A model generated the notes under the pieces. It ran no database searches. It was given only the letters and a program-made list of their open reading frames with translations, and was not told the origin of the DNA. From Leucaena leucocephala (taxonomy: Eukaryota; Streptophyta; Magnoliopsida; Fabales; Fabaceae), in contig CM073560.1 of assembly GCA_037074615.1 (NCBI GenBank), positions 2,611,501 to 2,675,500 on the forward strand: 64,000 bases of DNA, given 5' to 3'. Positions 24,288 to 36,783 of this stretch are shown here, piece by piece (the first letter of the stretch is position 1; every line of letters begins with the position of its first letter). A program made the position numbers and the translations under genes.

Positions 24288-26076
24288 ATATGAAGACTTC
24301 ACAATTCCCCTTCGTTCGAAGATAGATTTGTATACTTTATTTTATTTGAATGGCCTGAATTTCATGTTTTTAATTTTGATAATTGATTATGTTTCTTTAA
24401 TGAGAAGCGATAAAATATGAAAATAATTGAACCTTATATAGATTGAATTACATATAAATAATATAAATCTATGGATGCTGTAAAATATAGCGGAGAACCC
24501 AAATATTTTTATAATTCATAATTTTTTGTATAAATATTTTTAAGTATATATATATATTTTTATCATATAGATAATCATATTTAAAATATTGTTAGATATT
24601 AAATATAGATATTTCTCTTAGTGATAATTCAAATATTAATTCATTATATTGAGAGGGACTAACTCCTTCTACTAGACTCAACATATATTAATTGATATGA
24701 ATATTTAATTGTGTTAAATTTAAATATTGTCGACTCTAGCTTAGAACATCTATCCTAAAAGGTTTTTGTTTGCATTTATATATACTTAAATTTAAAAGTT
24801 TATATTTAAGCAGTCAAAACGTTCTACTAAAATCTATACACCTTAAATATATAATCTATTCATTATATAATATTACATAAAGGTTTAATAATTTAATTAT
24901 AAAAAATTAATAATTTAATTTTCCCAATTTTAACTTGATTATAATTTTCCGGTCTTTTTAAAGTCTCACTTAACCCTTTAAATTTTAACTATTTAATACA
25001 TTTGTCTCTATACTCTCCAATGATATTTAGTTCTTCATAAATTAAATTGTAACCGTGTGGTAGAATATAATGACCAAGAAATTGAATAGCTAAAACATTA
25101 TGAATTTGGTATTGTTGATTTAAATTCAATGGAACATTTTTTTAATCCACAAAAATAATGCGAATTGAGTTAGGTGACTCACCAAAATTGGTATATGTCT
25201 CCAAATTTAAATAAATATTTATTGAGGTATTTATAAATTGCATATTAATAAGATTCTTTTATTAACAATTAGATTTAAATCAAGACTCTTTTATTAACAA
25301 TTAGATTTAAATCAAGATATTTTTTTCCACCTCTTCAAGCTCCATCTCACTAAATGTATTATATTGAGATTTATTTAAACTCAAAATACCATGCAGATAT
25401 CATCTTATTTTTGTACAATGTGAAGTAATTTTGAGTAATTAATAAAGTGGAATATGCATGCATTTATTACAATAAAGTAATTGCTGTGAACAATCACTTT
25501 CTTACATTAGAAAACATGACATTCAATGGCTGACACTGTTCCTTTCAGCTTTCTGGTTCACTGTTTACATTATCTGTTCACCGAACAAATACTTTAATAT
25601 TTAAAACTGGTAAACAACTTTCCAACGCTATATATCCTCTAATTAAAATCAATCTACCTGAATAATCTTTAATTTATTTTTTCTTATATAATATTAGTAT
25701 CTCTCTACAATACAATTAATCAAGACATTAGTAAAAAGAAGAATTTAATGTTGTCGACTTTTTGCAAAATAATTTTTATTTAGGATCAAATATTTCTTTT
25801 AGAAATTTCTGACTTACAAACATTACCTTTATTCATAATACATTTGGTCATAATTTCAATTAGAGAGCCTCAAAGTGGGGAAATTAATTTAAATAATTAT
25901 ATTTACTAGTGAGAGATGTCATTAGAAGAAAACCAAATGATTTCAATTCCAATATTATTTTTTGATCTTGCACATGACATGCAAATCAAACCCAATATGA
26001 GAAATTTCTCATGTAAGAAAAAAAAAAGGAGAATTTTCTCACTTGAAGTGTGCTCTATGGCTATAGTGTAGTAGAA
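24288..26076. other. AT-rich intergenic DNA
   Basis: No coding sequence seen. It contains the 32-bp tandem repeat listed separately. Confidence 0.55.
25251..25314. repeat. Tandem duplication of a 32-bp unit
   Basis: Two copies (25251-25282, 25283-25314) differ at one base. The unit contains CTTTTATTAACAATTAGATT. Confidence 0.9.
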
Positions 26077-26079
26077 TAA

Positions 26080-26440
26080 AGGTGCATTTAGTAAAAGTGA
26101 AAGTATAAATTGAAATAGATGGGAAATTAAGTTATAAATAAGTTTTAAAAATTTATTTAGTTAAATATAAATAAGTATAGAATTAATGTATATTTTTTAT
26201 AACTTAAAATAAAATGATCAAAAATATTTTTTTATAACTTAAAAATAGTTAAAGTTATCTAGAAATTTAATAATTGGGGTAAAATAGTCTAAAAAATTTT
26301 ATTTTTACTTCTATCATCTAAATCCTTAACTTTTTTTATATAAATGAAATGACCCAAAATATTAAAAATATAAATAGAAGTGATTTCCATTGTAACAAAA
26401 TTTTATTTTCATTTTTATATTTATCCTACTAACCATACCA
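26080..26440. mobile_element. Second PIF/Harbinger-like MITE
   Basis: The 361-bp element is flanked by TAA (26077-26079, 26441-26443). Terminal sequence GGTGCATTTAGTA matches the inverted right end GGTATGGTTAGTA at 9 of 13 positions. AT-rich interior, no ORF. It is less certain than the element at 23856. Confidence 0.4.
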
Positions 26441-26604
26441 TAAAAGAAAAGTTAAGACAAAAACTATATATGAAAAAAATATCAACATGTACATCAATAT
26501 AAAATTAATTAAAATTTATTGATTATATAATTTTTATTTTTGTTAACACCCCTATCCCAACCATGAACCATTCCTATAAACTCTTTTTTAAAAGTTTTTA
26601 TAAA

Positions 26605-26722
26605 AAGCGCGCGCGCGCACACATACTCTTCCCCAGTGCCCCATGACCACTCGGGGATTTGAGTCCACGACCTTCTCAACGGGGCGACGGGTCATGCCAT
26701 TTAAGCTAATCAGCCACAAAAA
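26605..26722 (-). mobile_element. tRNA-derived SINE-like element
   Basis: On the minus strand, TGGCTGATTAGCTTAAATGG resembles a tRNA 5' end with A box, and about 35 bases on, GTGGACTCAAATCCCC resembles a B box. The 3' end is a TG/CG dinucleotide run. Its GC content stands out locally. No target duplication was found. It is not a functional tRNA gene: no acceptor stem pairing is seen. Confidence 0.5.
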
Positions 26723-27650
26723 TTCCCGCTTTATTTTAAAAACTAGTAGAAAACTCCTTTAAAGACGCAAATAACATTTTACGTAAATAGCACGTGCATC
26801 AACAACCCAGAGACTCAGCATTATTTCACTTTGTTAGCGATTTGATGGGACGTTGTTATGATTTTAATTAATATACAACTTAACCTTTTTAGCAAAAATA
26901 TAATTTTTTTAACTATAATGTATATTTTGAAAGTAGAGAAAAGCTCGTAATAATTCCATAAAGCAAAACGGACGTGTTACCACATACAATAGGCTATAAA
27001 ATTCATAAAAAGTCTTGTTCTATAATGTATGAAACTTACTATATATTATTCACTAATATTTAAAAAATAAAAAAGGAAAAATCCCGCAAAAATTATATTT
27101 AAATTTTAAAATCTTAAATCAATTTTTTTACAAAAATGTGTTATTATTTACTTACCAAGTGTTATCAATAGCTATTAAAGTATACAAAGTAAAATTAATT
27201 TAAAATTTAAGTAATTTTTTTTCAATTTTTGTATTTTTTTTAAACAAAGGAAACTGGCAACGTTGATCAACGCGCATATAAATATATGTCAGAAAATGAA
27301 ATAAATGATTCCTTCTAATCTCTATTATAAATATCTATTAATAATTTTACATAAATTACTCAAACTAATTAAATATAAATATTAACATTACCCTTAATAA
27401 AAATTATTACTTAGAGAAATTTGATTAATTAGTTATGACATTTTTTAATTCGTAAGTGAAAAATTCATTTAGACAAAACATGTCAAACATACATATGGCT
27501 TGAACACAATTTCTTCAACGCTACGACTCAGGTCATTGAAACATCAAACAATTTTAATTTAAAAAAGAAACAAGAATTTGCTAGCCTTCAAAGGAAAATT
27601 TCAACCTCTAGACAACATATGTTAGGACTATTGTACCTAACCTTATTTTA
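26723..27650. other. AT-rich intergenic DNA and PPR 3' flank
   Basis: No gene seen. About 27480-27650 resembles 30180-30310, marking the 3' limit of the PPR duplication. Confidence 0.5.
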
Positions 27651-29333
27651 TCATTTTGTAAGACCACTACCCCTCATTTCACGTAGAAGCTTTTTAGCCT
27701 TATCATTCTCACCTTTTTTCAAAGGAGCTTGAAGAATTGTTCCATATGTTACTGAATTAGGGAGACAGCCATTTGCTCTCATTTTCGAAAGCAAGGCCAT
27801 AGCTTCATCAAACAAACCTTCTCTACAAAGCACTTTGATCATAATGCTGTATGTGTAGACATTTAGACCATAGCTGTTGATCAGAAGGTTTTGAAAAATC
27901 TCTCGAGCATCATTTAGTCTACCGCCTTTACACAAGCCATCAATAAGTATAGAATATGTGTACACATTAGGTTGAATTCTCTGAGAAACCATTTGCCTAA
28001 ACAATGCAATCCCCTGCTCAAGATTTCCACTTTTGCAAAGTACATCTCGCAAAATGCTATAGGTGACTATATCAAGGGCATGACCTCTTTCTTGCATCTC
28101 GTAAACAAGATCCCGCGTATATAACCTTCTCCCTAATTTGCACAGGCTATCAATAAGACAACTATATGTTATTGTATTAGGAACTAAGTTTTTATGACAC
28201 ATTTCTCTAAAGAGATTTATAGCCGCACCCACCATTTTAATCTTACAAAATCCGTCGATCAAAATATTATAACTAGCTACATCAGCAACCAAACTACTTT
28301 GAACCATGCTATTGAATACTTCCTTTGTCTCACTCGCATTATTCACCAGACAATATCCATACATTAAAGAATTGTAACTTACAACATTTGGTCTCTCACC
28401 ACATTTCATCATCTTAGCAAACACGGTTTGAGCTTCAACGATCCTCCTTTCTTTACAAAATGCACCAATCAATATATTAAATGTACAAACAACAGGTTTG
28501 ATGTTTTTCAATACCATTTCATGGAGCAATTGGGTAGCTTCTTTCCACTGTCTCATGCTGCACCAGCCATGGATTAGGGAATTATAAGTAAAAATACATG
28601 GCAGAATTCCTTGATCAATCATTGTTAAATACAACTCATGCGCCTCAATGACATTTCCGCATTTGCAAAGGCTACCAATGAGAGTATTATATATGAATAG
28701 GTTAGATTTAATTCCCTTACTCTCCATCATTCGGACCAATTTAATGGCAGCCCTTATTTTGCCGGATTTACCCAGTCCATTGATTAACGTTCCATAGCTA
28801 TATGCATTCAATTGAAATCCATTATCTATTAAGTCATCGTAAAAGTCGAGTGCTTCCCCAGCCTTGTTACCAACACAGAGCCCTTTCAATATCGTATTCA
28901 AAGTTATGGTATTTGGTTGAAGACCCATCTTGAGAATCCTCCCCAATGTTGAGAATGCAGAATCCATCTGATTAATGTTGCAGTAACAGTTGATCAAGAT
29001 GTTCAGTGTACATAAATCAGGTACGAATCCCTTGAACTGCGCTTGTACAAACAATGAGATCACAATTCCGTAGTGTTTGGTCTTGGCAATCGATCCTAAA
29101 ATCTTATTAATTTGGATGATGGAAGGTGGGGGACGAATAAGGAGTAAGAGATGGAATGAAGCAACGCTGTCGTCGACGTTGATTGCAGTTAAGCTTTGGG
29201 AATGGGCAGAGAACCTGGGAATGAGGGAATAATAGGAAGAGGGAAGCAAGAGAGACGAAGAAGGTGGAAGAAAGTGAGCATTTTTGGGGAATGCATACCT
29301 TGAAACTGGACGCACAAGGTGGAGATAATGCAT
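27651..29333 (-). CDS. P-class pentatricopeptide repeat protein (RFL-like), 560 aa
   Basis: A single exon. The N-terminus (MHYLHLVRPVSRYAFPKNAH) is Arg/Ser-rich and fits a mitochondrial or plastid presequence. About 13 tandem 35-residue P-type PPR motifs follow, visible as repeats of the form VxTYxxLIxGLCKxG (FTYNSLIHGWCS, ASYNILIDGFCK, YTYSILIDGLCK). There is no E or DYW extension. Such proteins bind organelle RNA base by base; the RFL subclade includes restorers of cytoplasmic male sterility, which act on mitochondrial transcripts. Subclade membership is inferred from motif style. I chose the Met at 29333; an in-frame upstream Met at 29474 would add 47 residues that look less like a targeting peptide. 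A broken copy lies directly upstream at 30300-31305. Confidence 0.9.
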   Translation of the reverse strand: MHYLHLVRPVSRYAFPKNAHFLPPSSSLLLPSSYYSLIPRFSAHSQSLTAINVDDSVASFHLLLLIRPPPSIIQINKILGSIAKTKHYGIVISLFVQAQFKGFVPDLCTLNILINCYCNINQMDSAFSTLGRILKMGLQPNTITLNTILKGLCVGNKAGEALDFYDDLIDNGFQLNAYSYGTLINGLGKSGKIRAAIKLVRMMESKGIKSNLFIYNTLIGSLCKCGNVIEAHELYLTMIDQGILPCIFTYNSLIHGWCSMRQWKEATQLLHEMVLKNIKPVVCTFNILIGAFCKERRIVEAQTVFAKMMKCGERPNVVSYNSLMYGYCLVNNASETKEVFNSMVQSSLVADVASYNILIDGFCKIKMVGAAINLFREMCHKNLVPNTITYSCLIDSLCKLGRRLYTRDLVYEMQERGHALDIVTYSILRDVLCKSGNLEQGIALFRQMVSQRIQPNVYTYSILIDGLCKGGRLNDAREIFQNLLINSYGLNVYTYSIMIKVLCREGLFDEAMALLSKMRANGCLPNSVTYGTILQAPLKKGENDKAKKLLREMRGSGLTK

Positions 29334-29474
29334 GGCTAAGCAGACGAGGCTGACACGGCGAACTCCGAAAGCTTCGAATCGAAGGAGACGCAGAGAAGGG
29401 AAGGGCTTTTCTTCCGATTGAATAACTGAACGCTGCTTGACTGTTTTTGTTTGTTCTTCCCCACCGCCGTTCAC

Positions 29475-30299
29475 GTTGAATCAGACATAGTTCTCTCCGC
29501 AGGAATAATTTATTTGTTTTTCTTGTACAATAATGTATTTATTGTACTTTTTAGGAAATCTGCCATATTAATTTTTCTTTTAATTTTTATATTTTTTGAG
29601 GGACAGAATTTTTCTATGTAGCGATGGAAATACAATAACACCCGCGATTTCCCTGTAAGGGAACATATTTCATACCCAGTTTTGCCTAAAGTTAGAAATG
29701 CAATGGATAAAAAACACAAGAAGTAAACCGGCCTGCTAACCAAATTATTTTCTATTATATGCCAAATTATATAATTCAAGGTTCACATTTTCTGATAATA
29801 ATAGTTAACTTGACCTTCTGTTGGAGCAGGTATCCCGAAGGACTTTGAACAAAGACAAAACGAGAAAAAAAAATGGATAGTTATTTTAGTTTACCAAAAG
29901 AAACATCTGGAAACCATCCAAAGCAAATTTAAATTTAACACTCCAAAGTTATTTTAGACATTGATTTTCTTGGCTGTAACTTTTAATGTGGTCCACAAAG
30001 AACAGCAAGGAATTATCAACTCATTCTATGAAATCAAAGAAAACTATAACAGAAGGATATAAGTCAAAAACTCTAATTCAAGAGCAGAAAAATAGATGTA
30101 CGACCGAAAGGCTATAAGTCAAAATCACAATAAACTATAACAGAAGGAACAAAGTCATGTTAAAGACATATATATTATTCACTAACAAACAGATAGTCAA
30201 AATACATATGTCAAACATATTGCTTAAACAAATTTTCTTCAACAACATTTAATTCATTTTGTGATCAAACAATTTTGATTGAAAAGAAACAAGAATTTG
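29475..30299. other. Spacer between PPR gene and PPR pseudogene
   Basis: AT-rich. It contains the promoter region of the PPR gene near 29480-29700, and from about 30180 the 3' flank shared with the intact gene. Confidence 0.45.
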
Positions 30300-31305
30300 T
30301 AAGACCACTATCAATCATTTTCACGTAGAAGCTTCTCAGCCTTATCATTCTCACTTTTTTCCCAAAAGAGCTTGAAGAATTGTTTTATATGTTACTGAAT
30401 CAGGGAGACAGCCATTTGCTCTCATTTTTTAAAGCAAGGCCATAGCTTCATCAAACAAACCTTCTCTACAAAGCCCATTGATCATAACGGTATATGTGTA
30501 GACATCTAGATGAGAGCCTTTGATAAGTATACTGTATGTGTACACATTAGATTGAGTTCTCTGGGCAACCATTTGCTTAAATAACATAATCGCCAGATCC
30601 AGATTTTCACTTTTGCAAAGTGCATCTAGCAAAATACCATAGGTGACTATATCAGGGGCAAGACCGCTTTCATGCATCTCGTAAACAATATACCACACAT
30701 AGATATGACATTCTCCTTAATTTGCATAAGCCATCAATAAGAGAACTATAAGCTGTCACATTAGGAACTAAGTTTTTGCGATATATTTCTCTAAAGAGAG
30801 CTAAAGCTACATCGACCATTTTAACTTTACAGGGTCTGTTGATCAAGATATTATAACTAACTACATTAACTATTATAACACTTTGAAACATCTTATTGAA
30901 TACTTCTTTTGACTCGCTCACATTATTTATCAGACACTATCCATCCATTAAAGAATTGTAACTTACAACATCTGGTCTCTCACCTCATTTCATCACCTTA
31001 GCAACACGGCTTGAGCTTCAACGATCCTCCTTTCTTTACAAAATGCACCAATCAATACATTAAATGTCCAAACATCAGGTTTGATGTTTTTCAATACCAT
31101 TTTTGATATCCTTTAGCTATTAATTCATCGTAAAAGTCTAGTGCTTCCCCAATCTTGTTACTAACACAGAGCCCTTTTAATATCGTATTCAAAGTTATCG
31201 TATTTGGTTGAAGACCCATCTTGAGAATCCTCCCCGTAGAATCCATCTGATTAATGTTGCAGTAACAGTTTATCAAGATGTTCAGTGTACATAAATCAGG
31301 TACAA
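30300..31305 (-). pseudogene. Decayed tandem copy of the adjacent PPR gene
   Basis: The minus strand carries segments nearly identical to the intact gene, in the same order: INCYCNINQMDS and QPNTITLNTILKGLCV (about 31276-31110), then NIKPDVWTFNVLIGAFCKER, then YNILIN, then CREGLFDEAMALL, then the C-terminal motif. Breaks are many. About three motifs are missing between repeat 2 and repeat 6 (junction near 31095), one repeat is lost near 30520, and there are frameshifts near 30695 and 31010, in-frame stops and no N-terminus. It is a tandem duplicate that has decayed. Confidence 0.9.
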
Positions 31306-33891
31306 ATTTTTTAAATTTATTTTTAATTTAGTTCTACTTCTACTTTTATTAAAAACTGTTTGATCTTACTAAACATACGGCAAGTGCTTTTACCTGTTTG
31401 GGCAATTGAACGCAGCTTCCCATCCAAATGCACCGTTTCTTTTGTTTGCAGCTACACGGATGGCGTTAGATCCAATCCAGCTTTTGATTCGTTCATTAAT
31501 GGACTATGTATCTTTTTTTTTTTTAGATAAAATTCATGGACTATGTATTTGGTTCCAAGAGATAATAGAATAAGAGAAAATATAATAGTATATGTGAATA
31601 AAGAAAATATTATTAAAATAACTATCTCAATTAGGTATAGTGTATAAAGTTTGAATGCATCTCTATTAATTTTAAATTCGATTTCTAAATAATATATTTA
31701 TATTAAGAGGGGCATTTATAAAACTCAAAATTAAATATTTAATAATAAGATTTAGTTAATAATATAAAAAAAATATCTTAATTAAATCCAATAATATTCT
31801 CATATAACCTTATTAGATAATTATATAAAAAAAGTAGAGATACCTTTTTCAAAAAAAATTGACTTCATTTGTTTGTTATATTTTTTGTATAATCAAATAA
31901 TACACAATAAGGCTACGTCAATTTTAAAAATTGCCATGTTAAGTTAGAACTTTTGGAAGCAGTTCTCACGACATGATTTTATTTGTTTTTTACATTATGT
32001 ATTTGTTGTATTTTTTTAGTAAAACCACTATATAAATTTTTATTTAATATTATATTTTTTGAGTGAAATAAGTTTTCTATGTATATGGTTTAAATTATGA
32101 TAATGGATTTATGATTTTATTTTTGTTCATTCTAATTGATCAAACGAACTCTTGTTTTAAACCTAAAGCATGATTTAGGTCTTAGGATATGCTGACTGTT
32201 AATTTACTCATGAATTTTGAATAGAAAATAGGAAGCTTTTATTAAAGAGGAAATTATTAATTATGACCTAATTCTTATTACTTATATTTTTTTTGCCCAA
32301 CGTGTTCGTGTTCTTAGGTCAAATACTTTGAAAGAATTTTATGGAACTCAATACTGTCACATTTTGACACACAGCAAAATAGCTATCTTCTGTCTGATAC
32401 CATTGACAACTCCAAATTCAAGTATTAATGCCAAGCTTGAATAGGAAGTAACTCTTTACTCTCTTACTAGAGTTTTTTTTTTTCAAATAAGATTTTTGAC
32501 TTTGCTTAAGGAATAACCAGTCTATTCAACCAAATCACATCTCTCTTTTAGTAAACAAGTAGTATGCATAAAAAAAATGTATTGAAAGAAGCAAAATCTA
32601 TTTCAATAATCTTTATATCTCAAAAGAATTAGTCTCTAACTATTAGTTAAAAAGTAATGTATAGATTTTGCCCAAAAAAATAGTAGCATGTGCATGCTTC
32701 AAAGGCTTTCATGCCTTTGATTGACTTAAATCCTAACGATGGAATTACGAACAAGAAATATTTCTCTATAAATTTAGACCAAACAGGTAGAGAGAAAGGA
32801 AAAGATAGGTTTTAGTAGATGTCGAATGTCGCATGGAACCACTATCTATTTTTCTCTCTCCACCTATCCAATAGGTTTCAATAATCTTTCGTCCTCATCA
32901 ACCCCTCATACTTCACCTAATTCTTTTACTTCCATGTCAGCAACTTTTTATTAAGTAGGCTTGCATTTGGATTAGTTCAAGAAAGGTTTCTAACAGAGCA
33001 CATTAAGTGCTTAATTTACTTCTGTGAGCACTCACAATGGATGAACGTGGTTACTTTTTGTTAATTGATTAATACCATAATCCAATGGGACAAAGGTTCT
33101 ATTCCTCTCTTCTTAAACACGTCGACATTAATTGTCTGTCTGTCTCGATCTATAGGACTCAAGATTCCATGCCAGCAAACTCATAATAAACAAAGCAGAT
33201 CATTCTCCATCACTTTCATTTTCTTCTTTTTACTTCATTCCCCAGCCACAGTAATTCACCAAAAGAAGGAAGCGAGATTAGATATTTATCAATTATTACG
33301 TCAATCTTAACGAGCTAAACTACTGATACAGTAAATACTTTATTGCCAACCAATCATGGCATTTTAGGAACTTATACTATGTAGTTATAAATTGATGGTG
33401 TATTATACATTCCGAGAGATAGATATAGAATTAGAAAGAAAGAGAATAAAACGAGTGAACTTCACATACAATTTCACATAATCATTTTGACTTCAAAACT
33501 AGCCGTCCAAAATCAGCAAGCAATTTGAGCTTTCTTGTTTGGGAAGGAATTTAAACATATAGATATGCACACCGATAATATCATCTGTCACTCATCTGAG
33601 CAGGCATTATCACACACATATATATCAAAGGGTAGCCAGACATGTATGTACCTGAAACCCATTATGTATGGGCCAAAAAATGCCAAACAAAATGCAATAC
33701 AGAAACGAATCCAGGTGTCCAATTTCTTGAGGTGGCATTTTATTAGTACATTAAGATAAGCTAAGGTCGAAATTATACAGAGCAGTTGACTACTGACATG
33801 CTGTAAATATTTGCAAAAAAAGAATTGTAAATAAGTTTCTCAATTAGATCTCACCTAATCAAATTAATTCCTCCACGACTTTGGCAAGTTT
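31306..33891. other. AT-rich intergenic DNA
   Basis: No gene or dated repeat recognised. ORFs at 33065-33310 and 33535-33759 lack domains. The last 300 bases may include the old REVEILLE 3' region. Confidence 0.5.
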
Positions 33892-34334
33892 TCAGGCCAA
33901 AACTGGACCTCTAGTGATAAACATACATAAGCTATAGGCATAATAGCTCGTTGCGCCTTCTTCCTGTCCAATGCAACAAAAGCTGAATTTGCATCTCTTG
34001 GCTAAACATCTTTTATATGGTACAAAACCTCTTGAAGACTCTGCAGGGTATACATTTTCTCCCTCCCGATGAGACAATTGGCTTTGAGAATCATCGGAAT
34101 CTGTTTTCCTGTCTCCATTTCCCATTTCACAAACAGTTTCGGCATTCGAACCAGTACAGGAAACTTCCTTATCTGTCATCCTGTCTTTCAAAGAGGGGTG
34201 AATAGGTTTAGGATTTAGAATCTGGTTACATGGATGAATGTTAAACAAAACGGAAGACTTTGGTACATATTCCACCATGACAAAGTTTCATCAGGTGCAG
34301 GTCCCACAAAGCGTGGGTTCTCTTTCTGGTATTG
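33892..34334 (-). pseudogene. Broken C-terminal coding remnant of the REVEILLE gene
   Basis: Past the TGA the same frame reads PDETLSWWNMYQSLPF and then loses homology. A second frame takes over near 34250 (KDRMTDKEVSCTGSNAETV ... SSRGFVPYKRCLAKR). Near 33995 homology shifts again (DANSAFVALDRKKAQRA). Together these match the C-terminus expected of RVE1/7-type proteins, giving one stop and two frameshifts. An undetected intron cannot be fully excluded for the first break, but the other two look like small indels. Confidence 0.7.
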
Positions 34335-36783
34335 TCAGCAATTTGCCACAGCTCCTTCCAGGGTAGTAGTACAACTACACATGCCTAGTGATAATTGCGA
34401 ATCTAGTTGGCTGGATGGCCATGTTTGGCCAAGCTTTTCGTTCTCAACATCATCTACTTGAGCAGACTTGCTTGCAATTGCCTTGATGTTCTCCCCATCT
34501 ACATCAAGTGACTTCCGATTGTCTACCATCAGAACAGTTCTTCCAAACAGCTTAATACTTGTAACACGGGCACCATTGGTAGCATCTTCAACAGAAGATT
34601 CAGTAGCCATGGAACTCAACGCAGACTTCTGGAATAAGAACAGATAATTTAGTAATCAGTCAAAACCTTATCTACAATAAAGAAATTTATAAACACCATT
34701 ATATGCACTAGTTGAATCTTTTAAGAACATGAAGCTCATCATACCGTTGAGAACACATGTAAGCTCAAACCAGCAGATAAAGAGTGTGAAGTAAGAGATC
34801 CTTTCTCTTCCTCCACAGATGAGTCGAATGTCATGCAATCGTTTTCCTTTTCAACAGGTGAGAGTGATGAGTTGGATGAGTGAACGTCAGTGGCGCAAGA
34901 ATTAGGCGATTGACATCTGTTAGGCTGCTCTGGAGATGCTGACCCAAATACTTCTGAATCAAATGCAGAGAGCACAGAGGTCGGAGATTGGGTGTCTTTC
35001 TCTGCAACTGCCAGGTTTGGGGATGGAGATCTTTCCGCTTCATTTGCTATGGATAGACGTTTGCCAGAATCAACTGATTTACGGGGATATGGATGTAGGG
35101 GTTTCCTCTTTGGCCGAGGAGGAGGTATATCACTTGGTTTTATAGAACATTCAGCAGTGCCATCAGACTCCCGAGCGACCTAGAGCCAGTTAGAGATTTA
35201 ATTCATGAGAAATTTGGAGTAGATTAAAACATCAATCAAATGTTTAGAAAGATATGATCTAGATTTTATAGACTGTCAAAGCCAACATTCTGATAGTATC
35301 ATCCACTATATTACCAACAATATTTACTGAAATTTAAATATTAACCTTAGAGAAGAACTTCTGGGCATGGCTTCGAATCTGAACTGCAGTCTTTGTACCT
35401 ACGTGTTCTGCATGAAGTTAAGAATGGCTTCATCTATCTTGACCAGACATATGAAATATTTATTTCAGATCACTCTGATTAAATCAGCATAGACTAATAA
35501 CCTTCAATTTGCCGCCAACCACGACCATACAATTTCAAAGCTTCTAGGAACTTCTGATGCTCTTCGTCTGTCCACTTTTCTCTTTGCTTGGAAATGGTAT
35601 ATGGTTTCCTCACCTGTTACAAATATAAATAAGTGAGATCGAAGCATAAGAAACAAGTTCTTCAAGCCATATTGTCTCACAAAAGGGAAAGAGTTACTCC
35701 ATATGGAAACTGGAAAGTAAAACAACCTTAGGAGTATGGTTGTATCCATTAGGAGTTTTATCCTTCAACAGGGCAACTTTTTCAGATTGTGTGCCATTGT
35801 TGGAATGGTTATTACTATCATTGCCAGAGCTGTTCAACTTTCTACCTTCTGTTTGGTCCTGAATCCACAATAACAGATGAGTTAACTGTTCCTAATAAGA
35901 GAAAGGAAAAGGAAAAGAAAAAAAAAGGTATGGAATGATAATTATTTTATGATTAAAGAAACTGATGCACACTTGAAAATCACTCAATTTCTAGGAGACA
36001 TATATTTCTCTTTTGGGTAGAAAGGAGCCTATGAATTAGTTCTTGTTGAAATGTTCACTTATCCAGTAAAAAAGGCTTCTTGACAAGTGAATGCTTGACA
36101 GATGAAACCTAATTTATATCAAGAAGATACTATATGTAGACTGTGAAAGATTCAAAGCAAGTCTCCCCCTGCATCCCAGAAAGATCAAGACGATCTGTAG
36201 TCTAACTTTGCCTCCAAATTTTATGGAAATATATGGGAAATTACTTACAGATCATTTTCCCATATAATAAAAAGAACTAACAAATGGAACTGGAAGTTAG
36301 AATTTAGAAAAATGAATTGTACATTGTACTGAGTTATACTCCTTATAATCAACCATAGCCAAGTAGTTTATCCATTCGAATGTAACTAAAGCCAGTCCAA
36401 GCTGACCTGTAGGTCACTTTAAATAGAAGGAAGCTCTTTTAGTCATTACATACACGGAAACAGTCAGCCGCGATAAAATTTCAGTATGTAATTTTAGAGA
36501 GAAGTTAAAAACGAATATATCCACTCGGAACTTCTTGTCTATACAAGTTAATTTGTTTCGATAAGTCAGAAGCATAATCAGAATGATTGAACCATAAATT
36601 CTATGGTCCATTTGATTGTTCTTAAGGGCAGAATATTAGTAATTAAAATTAAAAATAAAAAATCGATTAGCATTAGGCCCCAGTTCTAAAAGACACAACT
36701 ATGCAGGCAACCAGAGAAAGAAAACAAGAACGGTTAATAAAAAGGTCCAGTTCGAACTGTTCCTTGTGTACCTGCATTTCCAT
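34335..36783 (-). CDS. REVEILLE (LHY/CCA1-like) single-MYB factor, C-terminally truncated, 348 aa
   Basis: Coding exons: 36783-36772 (MEMQ only), 35858-35727, 35613-35502, 35407-35346, 35179-34745, 34628-34335; they sum to 1047 nt in one exact frame. The SHAQKYF-class MYB repeat is complete (about residues 49-105): REKWTDEEHQKFLEALKLYG, RGWRQIEEHVGTKTAVQIRS, HAQKFFSKV, followed by the REVEILLE hallmark PPPRPKRKPLHPYPRKS. A later IKLFGRTVLMVD motif is also typical. RVE proteins are nuclear and bind evening-element DNA; the RVE1/2/7 clade links the clock to auxin and hypocotyl growth. Relatives continue to a GFVPYKRCLAER motif; here a TGA at 34335-34337 stops the frame first, and that motif remains only as broken sequence downstream. 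Whether the shorter protein works is unknown. Confidence 0.85.

Noticed and set aside
26605..26722. tRNA gene on the minus strand
   Set aside because: A- and B-box-like motifs are present, but acceptor and anticodon stems do not form; a SINE fits better.
32690..32740. Short hairpin CAAAGGC...GCCTTTG as a miRNA precursor
   Set aside because: The stem is only about 7 bp and does not extend.
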